Positions 1-7,550 of a stretch of 36,307 nt of DNA are shown in pieces. The notes under the pieces were generated by a model. That model saw nothing but the letters and a program-made list of their open reading frames with translations. It had not been told where the DNA came from and ran no database searches. Position 1 is the stretch's first letter, and each line of letters starts with the position of its first letter. A program made the position numbers and the translations under genes. Origin of the DNA: a bacterium (GTDB lineage Bacteria > Auribacterota > Tritonobacteria > UBA1439); assembly GCA_028716845.1 (NCBI GenBank), contig JAQUPF010000019.1:1-36307 (forward strand). Reading direction: 5' to 3'.

Positions 1-66
1 AAAGACAACACTTGCGCAAAGCAGCTCGCCACCCGTATCATGATGACGCCTCCTTGATGTGGTGTT

Positions 67-84
67 GCGGTGCTCGTGCACCGC
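67..84. repeat. Small perfect hairpin in the left-edge intergenic region
   Basis: A 7-bp perfect stem (GCGGTGC / GCACCGC) with a TCGT loop. It is not followed by a T-run, so it is not a standard terminator. Bases 1-185 hold no gene I can support; their base composition is lower in GC than the genes to the right. They could be the end of an element or the 3' side of a gene outside the window. Confidence 0.35.
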
Positions 85-145
85 TCCGATGGTGTTCTGA
101 CCACTCCATCTTACCGCATCATGGAGGCTTTTTGTCTCAGGCTAT

Positions 146-177
146 TTGACTCCTATTTTGGACAAGACTGATATAAT
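146..177 (+). promoter_or_regulatory. Sigma-70 promoter with extended -10 for the transglycosylase gene
   Basis: The -10 box TATAAT (172-177) is preceded by TG at 169-170, an extended -10. A TTGACT -35 (146-151) lies 20 bp upstream, longer than ideal. Only 8 bases separate the -10 from the ATG at 186, so transcription should start at or within about two bases of the start codon. Confidence 0.55.
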
Positions 178-185
178 TTTACCAC

Positions 186-755
186 ATGGACATGCGCGCC
201 GGACACCGCTTTTCCCCGCCCGTCATCGTCGTCATCATGGTGGCGGCCATCTGCGCCGTCATGCTCTGGTACGCGCACTGGCGCGAGAACCGCTTCAACC
301 CGATCATCGCCGCCGCGGCGGAGCGGCACGGCCTCGACCCGCTCCTCGTGAAGGCGGTCATCCGGCGCGAGAGCAACTTCGACCCCCGCGCCCTCGGCGG
401 CAAGGGCGAGATCGGCCTCATGCAGGTCACCCCGACGGTGGGACGCGAGTACGCGGCGTCGAGGAAGCGGCCGTATTTCAAGGCCGAGCGGCTCTTCGAC
501 CCGACGCTCAACATCGAGGTCGGCTGCTGGTACCTGGGCAAGGCGATGCGGCGCTACCGGCACTTCCCCGACCCCGCCCCCTTCGCCCTCGCCCACTACA
601 ACGCGGGGGCGACGAACGTCGACCGCTGGCTCAAGCGGACGAGGGACAGGGGCGACCCGGACCAGTTCATCGAGGCGATCAGCTACCCGATCACGCGGCG
701 CTACGTGACGTACGTCATCCGCCGGTGGCGCCGGTACAGGGACGGGATATTCTGA
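186..755 (+). CDS. Membrane-anchored lytic transglycosylase (SLT domain, GH23)
   Basis: A 189-residue protein with an N-terminal hydrophobic segment (about residues 12-29), which is either a signal anchor or an uncleaved signal, followed by an SLT goose-lysozyme-like domain. The catalytic glutamate is E62 in the RRESNFDP motif. The GLMQV motif and the later AHYNAG motif are both present, as expected for Slt/MltE-type enzymes that cleave peptidoglycan glycan strands to 1,6-anhydroMurNAc products. It should act on the periplasmic face of the inner membrane. The start at 186 gives a short basic N-terminus before the membrane segment and lies directly downstream of a strong extended -10 box. No Shine-Dalgarno sequence is visible, which fits a leaderless mRNA. 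The gene converges on thrC with only 15 bases between stop codons. Confidence 0.9.
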   Translation: MDMRAGHRFSPPVIVVIMVAAICAVMLWYAHWRENRFNPIIAAAAERHGLDPLLVKAVIRRESNFDPRALGGKGEIGLMQVTPTVGREYAASRKRPYFKAERLFDPTLNIEVGCWYLGKAMRRYRHFPDPAPFALAHYNAGATNVDRWLKRTRDRGDPDQFIEAISYPITRRYVTYVIRRWRRYRDGIF

Positions 756-770
756 GACCGCCGGCGCCGC

Positions 771-2114
771 TCAGGCGCCCCGGCCGCGTCTCCCGACGGC
801 CCCCAGGATGGCGTCCCGCACCGCGTCGTAGTCCGCCGGCAGCTCGACGGGGAGGTTCGCGTGGCGGGGCGAGACCCCCGGGAGCTTCCCCTCGTGGTAG
901 CGGATCTTGCTCTCCGAGAACTTGAGGCCGTGGGCGGTCGAGATCACGACCACGAGGTTCGAGGATCCGATGAGGCCGCCCGCGGCGAGCTTCATGAGGG
1001 CGGCGAGCGCCACCCCCGTGTGCGGGCAGACGTAGAGGCCGGTGCGGTCGGCGAGGGCGCAGGCGTTCGCGAGCTCGTCCTCGGTCGCCTCCTCGACGAC
1101 GCCGTCGAACGTCCGGAGGACCTTGATCGCCTTCCGGACGCTCACCGGGTTGCCGATCTGGATGGCGGTGGCGGCGGTCGACTCCGCCTTCACCGGCCGG
1201 AACTCGGCGAACCCGGTGCGGTAGCTGCGGTAGAGCGGGTTGGCGCGGGCGGCCTGGGCGCAGGCGATCCGCGGCAGCCGGTCGATGATGCCGAGCTCCC
1301 GCATCTCCAGGAACCCCTTCCCGAGGGCGCTCACGTTCCCGAGGTTGCCGCCGGGGATCACGATCCAGTCCGGGACCTGCCAGTCGAGCTGCTGGACGAT
1401 CTCGACCGCCACCGTCTTCTGCCCCTCGACGCGCAGGGAGTTCATCGAGTTGGCAAGGTAGACGTTCTCCCGCCGGCAGATCCGCCGGATGAGCTCCATG
1501 CAGCCGTCGAAGTCGGTGTCGAGCGAGAGGGTGAGCGCCCCGTGGGCGATCGGCTGGATGAGCTGGGCGGTCGAGACCCTGCCGCGCGGCAGGAAGACGA
1601 TCGCCTGGATCCCCGCGGCGGCGCAGTAGGCGGCGAGGGCGGCCGAGGTGTCGCCCGTCGAGGCGCACGCGACCCCGAGGATGTCGGCCCCGTCGGCGAT
1701 CATCTGGTTCACCATCGAGACGAGGACGGTCATCCCGAGGTCCTTGAACGAGCCGGTGTGCTCGTTCCCGCAGAGTTTGATCCAGAGGTTCTCGAGGCCC
1801 ACGATCCCGCCGAGCCGGGCGGCGCGGAAGAGGTTGGTGCCCCCCTCGTAGAGGGAGACGATGTTCCGGTCCGCCACGTTCGGGCAGACCATCTCCTTCT
1901 TCCCCCAGACGCCGCTGCCGTACGGCCACTCGGTCCGGCGGTACCTGCCGTCCCAGATGCGCCGCCACTCCTCCGGCGGGGTTTGCCGGAGGGCGTCCAT
2001 GTCGTGCCGGACCTCGAGGAGCTCGCCGCAGGCGCGGCACTCGTACACGATCTCGTCGAGCGGATAGCGCTCGCCGCAGCCGGCGAAGCATTCGAACCAG
2101 GCGCGGTAGGGCAT
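771..2114 (-). CDS. thrC: Threonine synthase
   Basis: A 447-residue PLP fold-type II enzyme that converts O-phosphohomoserine to threonine and phosphate. The PLP-binding lysine is K124 in the HTGSFKDLG motif. An N-terminal zinc-ribbon-like element (C9, C13, C26, C29) precedes the catalytic domain, as in the longer 'CxxC' subgroup of bacterial and archaeal threonine synthases. The later [14 protein letters not shown] segment fits the phosphate/PLP-binding loop of the family. It is the last gene of a minus-strand run; the upstream coiled-coil lipoprotein ends 13 bases before its start. A GGGGGA stretch precedes the ATG. Aspartate kinase, the first enzyme of the same pathway, is at 18474-19814; homoserine dehydrogenase and homoserine kinase are not in the window. 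Confidence 0.93.
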   Translation of the reverse strand: MPYRAWFECFAGCGERYPLDEIVYECRACGELLEVRHDMDALRQTPPEEWRRIWDGRYRRTEWPYGSGVWGKKEMVCPNVADRNIVSLYEGGTNLFRAARLGGIVGLENLWIKLCGNEHTGSFKDLGMTVLVSMVNQMIADGADILGVACASTGDTSAALAAYCAAAGIQAIVFLPRGRVSTAQLIQPIAHGALTLSLDTDFDGCMELIRRICRRENVYLANSMNSLRVEGQKTVAVEIVQQLDWQVPDWIVIPGGNLGNVSALGKGFLEMRELGIIDRLPRIACAQAARANPLYRSYRTGFAEFRPVKAESTAATAIQIGNPVSVRKAIKVLRTFDGVVEEATEDELANACALADRTGLYVCPHTGVALAALMKLAAGGLIGSSNLVVVISTAHGLKFSESKIRYHEGKLPGVSPRHANLPVELPADYDAVRDAILGAVGRRGRGA

Positions 2115-2127
2115 CGGCGTTCCCCCG

Positions 2128-2622
2128 TCAGTCCCCGGCGCCCGCGGCGGGGGGGGCGGCCGGGGCTCCCGCGGCCGCGCGCCGGAGCTCCTCGTACATC
2201 CGCATGAGCGCGCCGTACTTCTCCACGATGTCGGCCTTCTCCCGCTCGAGCCGGTCGTGCGCGCGCTCGAGCGAGGCCATCTCCGCCGAGATCCGCTCGA
2301 GCGACCGGCCGCATTCCGCCGCCCGGACGTCGAGCTCGGCGGCCCGCTCCTCCGCCCCGGCGAGGCGGGCGCGCATCTCCGCGTTCGCCCCGCGGAGCTC
2401 CCGCAACCGCCCCTCGGCCTCGGCGAGGTCGCTCGACGCCTTTCCGACGAGGGCCTCGAGCGAGGCCCGCTCGGCCGCCACCCGCTCCCCCTCCCGCTCG
2501 AGCACGGCGACCCGCTCCTCGAGGGCCAGCTTCCGGCGGGCGAGCGTCTCGAAGCTCCCCCTCGTCACCATGCACCCGCAGAGCAGGAGCGCGGGGAGCA
2601 CCACCGCCGAGATGCGCATCAT
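2128..2622 (-). CDS. Coiled-coil lipoprotein of unknown function
   Basis: A 164-residue protein with a short hydrophobic N-terminus ending in LLLCGC, a plausible lipobox with the final Cys lipidated. Most of the rest is a long charged heptad-like coiled coil rich in Glu, Arg, Ala and Leu, ending in an Ala-Pro-rich tail. I chose the ATG at 2622 because GGAGGAGGG lies about 4 bases upstream and the signal peptide then starts the protein; the next ATG (2619) is equally possible, while an upstream ATG would add 17 residues without a ribosome site and spoil the signal. Only its shape is recognisable; it could be an envelope tether or spacer. It lies between thrC and a lipoprotein hydrolase on the same strand. 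Confidence 0.72.
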   Translation of the reverse strand: MMRISAVVLPALLLCGCMVTRGSFETLARRKLALEERVAVLEREGERVAAERASLEALVGKASSDLAEAEGRLRELRGANAEMRARLAGAEERAAELDVRAAECGRSLERISAEMASLERAHDRLEREKADIVEKYGALMRMYEELRRAAAGAPAAPPAAGAGD

Positions 2623-2669
2623 TTGTCCCTCCTCCGGGACGCCCATCGTAGCACAGACGCCCGGCCGCG

Positions 2670-4418
2670 TCACGTCCCGGCGGGAGCGGCCGCCTCGAGC
2701 CGGATGAAGGTGTTCGTGCCGGGGTAGACGGGGCCGCGGAACGGGGCCCGCGCGCCGCCGGGGAGGAAAAACTCAAGGTCGATCGTCCCCTCGGGCCGCT
2801 CGGAGCCGACCAGGTCCATCTCGTCCCCGGGGAGGCGGAAATGCCCGGTCCAGACGATCGCCCCGCTCAGCTCGTTGTCGTAGCGGGCGTCGATCCTGAT
2901 GTTGGGAGAGCGGGCGGCCGCGCGGACCGCCGTCCTGACGGCCGCCCCCTCCGGCGGGCAGACCTCCAGCATGAACTGCCTGAGCGGGATCTCGTTCCCG
3001 GCAAGATCGCCGCAGATGCGGTCCCAGTCGTTCCGCATGAAGCCCATGACGTACGGGAGGGCGGGATGGTCGGGGACCATGTAGGCCGCGCCGTGCCGCC
3101 TCCCGCCAAGCCCCCAGAGGAGCTTCTCCGGGAAATGCCGGAGCCGGAGGGGGATCACCACGAGGTCCGGCAGGCGGACCCGCTCGAGCAGCTCGACGGC
3201 GCCGCCCCCCTCCGCCGACGGCGCGATCCTCGCCCGCAGGTAGAGATGGTCGCTCAGGTGGGCGCTCGACTGGTCCACGAGGCCGTCCCCGCGGTTGCCG
3301 TTCGCCCCGACGATGGAGAGGGTGTTCCTTTCGTGGACGGGGCACGCCCCGCCGGCGTCCCCGGCGATGAGGAAATCGACGTTCCTCAGCTGGTGCGGGC
3401 CGCCGAGCTTCGTCTGCCTGATCTGGTTCAGCTCGGAGCCGAAGAGGAGCCGCAGGGGCGGCAGCCACTTGAAGAGCAGGAACGACTCGTTCGCCCGCGG
3501 CGAGCCGAAGAAGGATGCGGCCATCGACAGAAAGTACGGATCGACGTCGAGCATCTCCTTGTACTCGGCATAGTCGATGAAGAACCGCCTGATCCGCTCC
3601 CGCTCCTCGAGGCTGCAGTGCCGCAGGTCGGAGGCGCAGAGCCGGAGCCGCTCGTAGCGCTTCGGGTAGAACGGCGTCGACGGCCCCTCGAAGCGGTCGA
3701 TATCGGGGTAGCGGCTCGCGGGGTCGATCAGGTACTCCATGAACGCGCCGAACCGCCGCTCCGCCCGCGACGCCGCGCGCTCGTAGAACCGGCCGAGATC
3801 GGGGTCCCCCTCGAACTCGCGCGGCCGCTGCACCCTGATGTTCTTGATGATCAGGTAATCGTCGAGCGCGTCGATGAACATCCTGAACTCCGGGTCGTTC
3901 AGGAGGGCGCGCCACTCCTCGCCGAAGGCGCGCTCGAGGCGCCGGTACTCGTTCCGGAAGGTGAAAAAGATCCGCCGGGCGATCTGCGCCATGATCACCC
4001 CGCCCTGGCTGTAGCCGATGAAGACCACCCGGCGGACGGGCGGGAGGCCGAGCGCCGCGCGCCGCTCGTTCTCGTAGTCGATCTCGCGCACCGCCGCCGG
4101 GCCGACCCGCGTCCAGGCGATGGCGATCTCGTCCGAGAAGATCTCCGCGGCGGCGGGGAGCGGATACTCGCGCGTGTCGTAGGTGAGGATGCGGCACGGG
4201 ATCCCCTCCCCGGCGAGGAGACGGACGAGGCCGCCGAAGTGCTGCTCCTGGGTGATGTTGACCGTGGGGATCCGCATCCCCGGGATGGCGAGGACGAGCG
4301 GGGCCTCCGGATCGAGGCGCGTCTCTCGGGCCGGCCCCGGCGGCGGGAAGCGCTCGAGGTCGATCGTCGCGCACCCCGCCGCGGCGAGCAGGAGGAGGCA
4401 TGCGGCCCGTGCTCTCAT
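2670..4418 (-). CDS. Lipoprotein with an alpha/beta-hydrolase nucleophile motif
   Basis: A 582-residue protein. The N-terminus (MRARAACLLLLAAAGC) is a lipoprotein signal with Cys16 as the likely lipidated residue. A region beginning PLVLAIPGM leads to a GYSQGG nucleophile elbow with Ser137, the classic serine-hydrolase motif of lipases and esterases. The middle is a long helical Arg/Glu-rich insertion, and a later GDAGG segment is followed by an NGNRGDGLVDQSSAH stretch that probably carries the acid and histidine side of the active site, as in cutinase/lipase-like or Lip1-type folds. The C-terminal part looks beta-rich. The substrate is unknown. The ATG at 4418 is the only start that opens with a signal peptide; a reading frame continues upstream into the flavodoxin gene but is not coding there. 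Confidence 0.75.
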   Translation of the reverse strand: MRARAACLLLLAAAGCATIDLERFPPPGPARETRLDPEAPLVLAIPGMRIPTVNITQEQHFGGLVRLLAGEGIPCRILTYDTREYPLPAAAEIFSDEIAIAWTRVGPAAVREIDYENERRAALGLPPVRRVVFIGYSQGGVIMAQIARRIFFTFRNEYRRLERAFGEEWRALLNDPEFRMFIDALDDYLIIKNIRVQRPREFEGDPDLGRFYERAASRAERRFGAFMEYLIDPASRYPDIDRFEGPSTPFYPKRYERLRLCASDLRHCSLEERERIRRFFIDYAEYKEMLDVDPYFLSMAASFFGSPRANESFLLFKWLPPLRLLFGSELNQIRQTKLGGPHQLRNVDFLIAGDAGGACPVHERNTLSIVGANGNRGDGLVDQSSAHLSDHLYLRARIAPSAEGGGAVELLERVRLPDLVVIPLRLRHFPEKLLWGLGGRRHGAAYMVPDHPALPYVMGFMRNDWDRICGDLAGNEIPLRQFMLEVCPPEGAAVRTAVRAAARSPNIRIDARYDNELSGAIVWTGHFRLPGDEMDLVGSERPEGTIDLEFFLPGGARAPFRGPVYPGTNTFIRLEAAAPAGT

Positions 4419-4444
4419 CCCGTTGACCGTGGCGGCCCCTCCCC

Positions 4445-4918
4445 TCACCCGAGGCGGGCGAGGAGGGCGGCGACCCGCTCGCCCATCCGCCTGCACTGCG
4501 CGTCCACCCGGCGGTCGGGGGCCTCTATGGAGACCCTGCCGTAGTGGTCCCCCTCCGGGTCCCCCTGCACCACCATCCCGTGGATGAGCATCGCCTCGAT
4601 GATGGCGAGGACGGTCGTCTCGTTGCCGCCGCCGATGTTCGCGGCCGAGGTGAACGCCGCCCCCGCCTTCCCGTCGAGGGCCCCGTGGTGGGCCACGCTC
4701 TCGTCGAGGAGCTTCTTGACCTCCCACGCCATGGTCCCGTAGTAGGTCGGGGAGCCGATGATGATGCCGTCGTAGCCGGGGAGGTCGCCGGCGGCGACGT
4801 CCTCGACGCGCCTGAGGTCCGCCTCGGCGCCGCCCGCCCGCACCCCCTCCGCGACGGACCGCGCCATCTTCTCCGTGTTGCCGGTGCGCGAATAGTACGC
4901 CACGAGAACCCTCGCCAT
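4445..4918 (-). CDS. Flavodoxin-fold protein (FMN-binding, WrbA/flavodoxin-like)
   Basis: A 157-residue protein with the N-terminal FMN-phosphate loop YYSRTGNTEKMA directly after the first beta strand, and the GSPTYYGTMAWEVKKLL segment typical of WrbA and multimeric flavodoxins. The length is typical of short flavodoxins. It should bind FMN non-covalently and act as a cytoplasmic electron carrier or NAD(P)H:quinone-type reductase; the sequence does not decide between these. It lies between the lipoprotein hydrolase (26 bases downstream) and the uracil-DNA glycosylase (28 bases upstream), all on the minus strand, so co-transcription is likely. Confidence 0.85.
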   Translation of the reverse strand: MARVLVAYYSRTGNTEKMARSVAEGVRAGGAEADLRRVEDVAAGDLPGYDGIIIGSPTYYGTMAWEVKKLLDESVAHHGALDGKAGAAFTSAANIGGGNETTVLAIIEAMLIHGMVVQGDPEGDHYGRVSIEAPDRRVDAQCRRMGERVAALLARLG

Positions 4919-4946
4919 GCCGCACCTCCGTTCCGGTCGCCGGGCC

Positions 4947-5621
4947 CTACGCGTCGCGGGGGGCGGCCCCCCCGATCCCCCGCTCGCGCAGGTGGTCCCG
5001 CAGCCGCTTGACGTGCTCCCACATCTCCTTCTTCTTCCGCGGATCGCGGAGGAGGAACGCCGGGTGGTAGAGCACCATGAACTGGACGCCGGGGTACTCC
5101 TCCATCGTGAAGAAGGCGCCGGCCTTCTCCTCCATCGTGAAATCGGACGGCACGCGGGCGATGTGCCTGAGGGCGACCGCCCCGAGGAGCAGGATGACCT
5201 TCGGCCGCATCAGGTCGATCTGCCTGTGGAGGAACGGCAGGCACGCCCTGACCTCCTCCGCCTGGGGGGCGCGGTCCTCCGCCGTGCCGTCCTCCCGGAC
5301 CGTCACCGGCATGCACTTGACGACGTTCGAGATGAGCATGTCCTGGTCGGAGTCGAGGCCGATCGAGGCGAAGATCCTGTCCAGCATCTCGCCCGCGCGA
5401 CCCACGAACGCCCGGCCGGTCCTGTCCTCGTTCTCGCCCGGCCGCTCGCTGATGACCATGATCCGGGAGGAGGGGTTGCCGCGGTCCACCACGATCCGGT
5501 TCCGGTGCCGGTGGAGGTCGCACGCCCGGCAGTCGTACCCCTCGAGAAGCCGCTTGAACTCGTCGTAGGAATCGGCCTCGAGGATCCGGTTCCTTTCGCT
5601 GTCGAAAAGGTCGAACTGCAT
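4947..5621 (-). CDS. Type-4 uracil-DNA glycosylase (iron-sulphur)
   Basis: A 224-residue enzyme that excises uracil from DNA. The four cysteines that bind the 4Fe-4S cluster of family 4/5 enzymes are at C31, C34, C103 and C127. Motif A is SERPGENEDRTGRAFVGRAG (residues 58-77), with Ser where most relatives have Gly at the first position, and the second active-site motif is YHPA with H186. The N-terminal MQFDLFDS extension is common in PVC-type and other anaerobic lineages. There is an internal 10-residue repeat (FTMEE at 161-165 and again at 171-175) caused by a duplicated 15-base word. It heads the minus-strand run down to thrC and has its own promoter. Confidence 0.92.
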   Translation of the reverse strand: MQFDLFDSERNRILEADSYDEFKRLLEGYDCRACDLHRHRNRIVVDRGNPSSRIMVISERPGENEDRTGRAFVGRAGEMLDRIFASIGLDSDQDMLISNVVKCMPVTVREDGTAEDRAPQAEEVRACLPFLHRQIDLMRPKVILLLGAVALRHIARVPSDFTMEEKAGAFFTMEEYPGVQFMVLYHPAFLLRDPRKKKEMWEHVKRLRDHLRERGIGGAAPRDA

Positions 5622-5657
5622 GGGCGCGATCGCCGCCTCCCCGTCCGACGCCCAACT

Positions 5658-5686
5658 ATTGTAGTATCGGCGCGGGCGCCCCGCAA
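5658..5686 (-). promoter_or_regulatory. Sigma-70 promoter for the uracil-DNA glycosylase run
   Basis: On the minus strand, TTGCGG (5686-5681) and TACAAT (5663-5658) are separated by 17 bp. The predicted start is about 30 bases upstream of the ATG at 5621, leaving room for the GGGGAGG ribosome site. Confidence 0.5.
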
Positions 5687-5710
5687 CGCAAATCCCCCCG
5701 CATGTCCCGC

Positions 5711-5755
5711 CAAATTAGAAATGTCCCCTTCTTAGCAAATTAGAAATGTCCCCTT
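5711..5755. repeat. Two direct copies of a 20-bp insertion-sequence end repeat
   Basis: CAAATTAGAAATGTCCCCTT occurs at 5711-5730 and again at 5736-5755, a 25-bp period. A/T-rich words of this type next to GTCCCC are, as I recall, found at the ends of ISNCY-type elements, and the C-terminal half of such a transposase lies about 160 bases away at 5915-6420. The pair probably marks the surviving terminus of that element. Confidence 0.6.
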
Positions 5756-5762
5756 GATGACT

Positions 5763-5793
5763 CCCTCTCCCCCCAGTGAATGGGGGGAGAGGG
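5763..5793. repeat. 12-bp perfect C/G-tract hairpin with purine-rich tail
   Basis: CCCTCTCCCCCC (5763-5774) pairs perfectly with GGGGGGAGAGGG (5782-5793) around a 7-base loop and is followed by a G/A-only tract to about 5819. This resembles the widespread intergenic 'ccctctccc...gggagaggg' REP/MITE-like repeats of many bacteria. The remaining part of this gap, 5820-5914, shows no gene. Confidence 0.55.
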
Positions 5794-5914
5794 GTGGGGT
5801 GAGGGGGGAGAGAAGAGATTGCCCCCCCTCCCCGAGACAGCCGCTGTGCGGAAAACGCGCGCGTCTTTATTGTTCATCGATTGCACCCACCGAGCATCCC
5901 TTCAATGGACGATC

Positions 5915-6420
5915 TCATCGTGGTGAGGCCACGAGCAAGGGCCTGACTTTGAACTGCCTGTAGGGATGATCGGGCGGCGGCTTGTAGGGTGTTCTCTGTG
6001 CTCTTCCCCGAGGGGGCTTCACGGTTTTCACCGGCATCCGCTGGAGTTCCGTATAGGCAACCTCCATCCTCCTGTAGACGATGTGCATGCTGCCATCGAG
6101 CCACTCCTGGACCGTCACCTTCTTCCGGGCGGGAGGCAGCACCCTGTTCTCTTTCCTGATCTGGAAGATCCGGTTGTTCCATCGCACCGTCCAGTCGTTA
6201 TCAACCACGCGCGTCTCCTCGAAACAGAAGATGCTTCGCAGATCCACCCCCTTCGGCACGGGGCGGTGCAGATCCACATCGTGGTGAGGGGCCACGGCAA
6301 ACCGCTCGTTGAGATCCTTCAGAAAGCCCCTCTCCAGAAACGCATTCCCCTCCTCCCTCGTCCGGATCCCCTCCAACCGCATCTCCTTCACCAGCCGGTC
6401 CTGATACACCCCGTGCTGCA
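5915..6420 (-). pseudogene. Truncated ISNCY-type transposase (C-terminal part only)
   Basis: About 165 codons remain, beginning in frame at LQHGVYQDRLVKEMRLEGI and ending in a Lys/Arg/Pro-rich tail. The segment HRPVPKGVDLRSIF followed by VDNDWTVRWNNRIFQI matches my memory of the C-terminal domain of ISNCY-family transposases. The whole N-terminal half, with the helix-turn-helix and the DDE catalytic residues, is missing: an in-frame TGA and then a genomic repeat copy lie immediately upstream, at about 6421-6425. It is therefore inactive. The element's presumed other terminus is the pair of 20-bp repeats at 5711-5755. The deletion or insertion junction falls exactly at the edge of the dispersed repeat at 6425, which suggests recombination at that repeat. 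Confidence 0.75.
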
Positions 6421-6424
6421 GTCA

Positions 6425-6490
6425 GATCCGCGAAAATCCGCGTGAATCCGCGGCGAAAACTCAATAGCTGGGTGAATCCGCGGTGGATTG
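6425..6490. repeat. Dispersed ATCCGCG repeat, copy A (right arm only)
   Basis: Three tandem ATCCGCG words between 6426 and 6452, then GAATCCGCGGTGGATTG ending at 6490. The last 16 bases (AATCCGCGGTGGATTG) are identical to the right end of copy B. The left, inverted arm present in copies B, C and D is absent here, where the transposase remnant begins. Confidence 0.6.
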
Positions 6491-6524
6491 ATTCTTTGTC
6501 GCTTGCCGGCGGGCGGCACGGATG

Positions 6525-6553
6525 TGGACGGGGCGCGCCGGGTTCCCTATAAT
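6525..6553 (+). promoter_or_regulatory. Sigma-70 promoter for the nuclease-fold gene
   Basis: TGGACG (6525-6530), 17-bp spacer, consensus TATAAT (6548-6553). The ATG at 6575 is 21 bases beyond the -10, giving a leader of about 15 bases without a clear Shine-Dalgarno sequence. Confidence 0.5.
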
Positions 6554-6574
6554 GAGCAGGGGCATTCGAGCACC

Positions 6575-7306
6575 ATGAACGCGAAGGGACGCGCAATCCT
6601 TGCAGCCATCCTCGCCGCCGCCTCGGCGCCCGCCGCGGCGGAGGTCATCATCCTCAGGAGCGGCGAGCGGCTGGAGGGCGGCCTCCTCGTCTTCCGGAAC
6701 CGGGGGATCGTTCTCAGGAAGGCGGAGGGGGAGCCGGGCCGCTACCTCGACTACGAGGAGATCAGCCGGATCACCACGAAGGACGGGCGGCTCTGGTACC
6801 TCATGCCGCGCGGCGCCCACCCGACGCCGCAGCCCGCCTCCCGCCACTTCCCCCTCGCGCGGGTGATCCTCCCGGCGCCGAAACGCGCCGCCCCCGTCCC
6901 GCAACTGCTCCTCCCCCCGGGCGAGGCGGTGGAGGTCTCCTGCGCCGGCGCGGCGGACTCGGTGACGATCGAGCTCGAGGGAGGCGGGCGGGTGCGCCTG
7001 CTCGGGGTCGCGCCCCCGGCGGCGGCGGACGGCCGGCGGGCGGCGCGGAAGGCGGCGGAGCATCTCGCCGGACTCGTCGCCGGGAGGACCGCCCGCCTCT
7101 ACCCCGGCCCCCAGGGCGCGGCCGCCGGCGACGCGGAGGCCTACGTCGTCGTCGACAACGCCCTCGTCAACGCCCGCCTGCTTGAGCACGGCCGGGCGCG
7201 CGTCGACGAGGAGGCGCCCGACCATCCGTACCGCGAGGCGTTCCTCTCCCTCGAAAAATTCGCCCGGACGCTCGGCCGCGGCGTCTGGGCGGACGCCCGC
7301 CCCTAG
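6575..7306 (+). CDS. Exported SNase-like (OB-fold) protein with an N-terminal small beta-barrel domain
   Basis: A 243-residue protein with a signal peptide likely cleaved after residue 22 (PAAA|EVII). Residues 23-75 follow the pattern IILRSGERLEGGLL...GIVLRK...DYEEISRI, a small beta-barrel motif often found in envelope proteins of PVC-like bacteria. Residues about 130-243 have the layout of a staphylococcal-nuclease domain: VRLLGVAPP, then AEAYVVVDNALVNARLLEHGRARV, then a helix and GRGVWA. The catalytic positions are degenerate: the usual DAPE motif reads VAPP, and the Arg of 'GRxLAYV' is lost (GDAEAYV). Binding rather than cleavage is therefore likely. The ATG at 6575 is chosen because it starts the signal peptide; an upstream in-frame start would overlap the promoter. 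Confidence 0.72.
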   Translation: MNAKGRAILAAILAAASAPAAAEVIILRSGERLEGGLLVFRNRGIVLRKAEGEPGRYLDYEEISRITTKDGRLWYLMPRGAHPTPQPASRHFPLARVILPAPKRAAPVPQLLLPPGEAVEVSCAGAADSVTIELEGGGRVRLLGVAPPAAADGRRAARKAAEHLAGLVAGRTARLYPGPQGAAAGDAEAYVVVDNALVNARLLEHGRARVDEEAPDHPYREAFLSLEKFARTLGRGVWADARP

Positions 7307-7338
7307 CCCCCCGCCCGAATCCGCAAGGAACACCTTTG

Positions 7339-7429
7339 CCGCGGATCTTCACGGATCGCTGACGGATATTCACGGATCATTCTCCAGCGGCATCAGTGGA
7401 GATCCGTACGGATCCGTGGAAATCCGCGG
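7339..7429. repeat. Dispersed GCGGAT/ATCCGC inverted repeat, copy B
   Basis: Left arm CCGCGGATCTTCACGGATC (7339-7357) and right arm GATCCGTGGAAATCCGCGG (7411-7429) are inverted with 17 of 19 positions complementary plus one G-U pair. Two further ACGGAT words lie between them. It fills most of the gap between the nuclease-fold gene and the kinase gene (7307-7550), just before the kinase promoter. Confidence 0.7.
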
Positions 7430-7474
7430 TGGATTGCGGCATTGATTATTCGACGTTTGCGGGCGAGTTCGCGG

Positions 7475-7502
7475 TTGACAGAAACCGGTCTACGGCTACA
7501 AT
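7475..7502 (+). promoter_or_regulatory. Strong sigma-70 promoter for the kinase gene
   Basis: Consensus TTGACA (7475-7480), 16-bp spacer, TACAAT (7497-7502). The start codon is at 7551. Confidence 0.65.
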
Positions 7503-7550
7503 GGGGGCGCACGATCCGCCGCGCGGAGGCGGTCCGGGAGACCGAAACCG

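Noticed and set aside
146-925. Long Arg/Pro/His-rich open frames overlapping the transglycosylase and many other genes
   Set aside because: These are out-of-frame shadows created by high GC. They lack recognised motifs and have the low-complexity Arg/Pro/Ala composition typical of such shadows.
6488-6574. Longer start for the nuclease-fold gene at 6488
   Set aside because: It would place the N-terminus before and across the -10 box and would bury the signal peptide 29 residues inside the protein.
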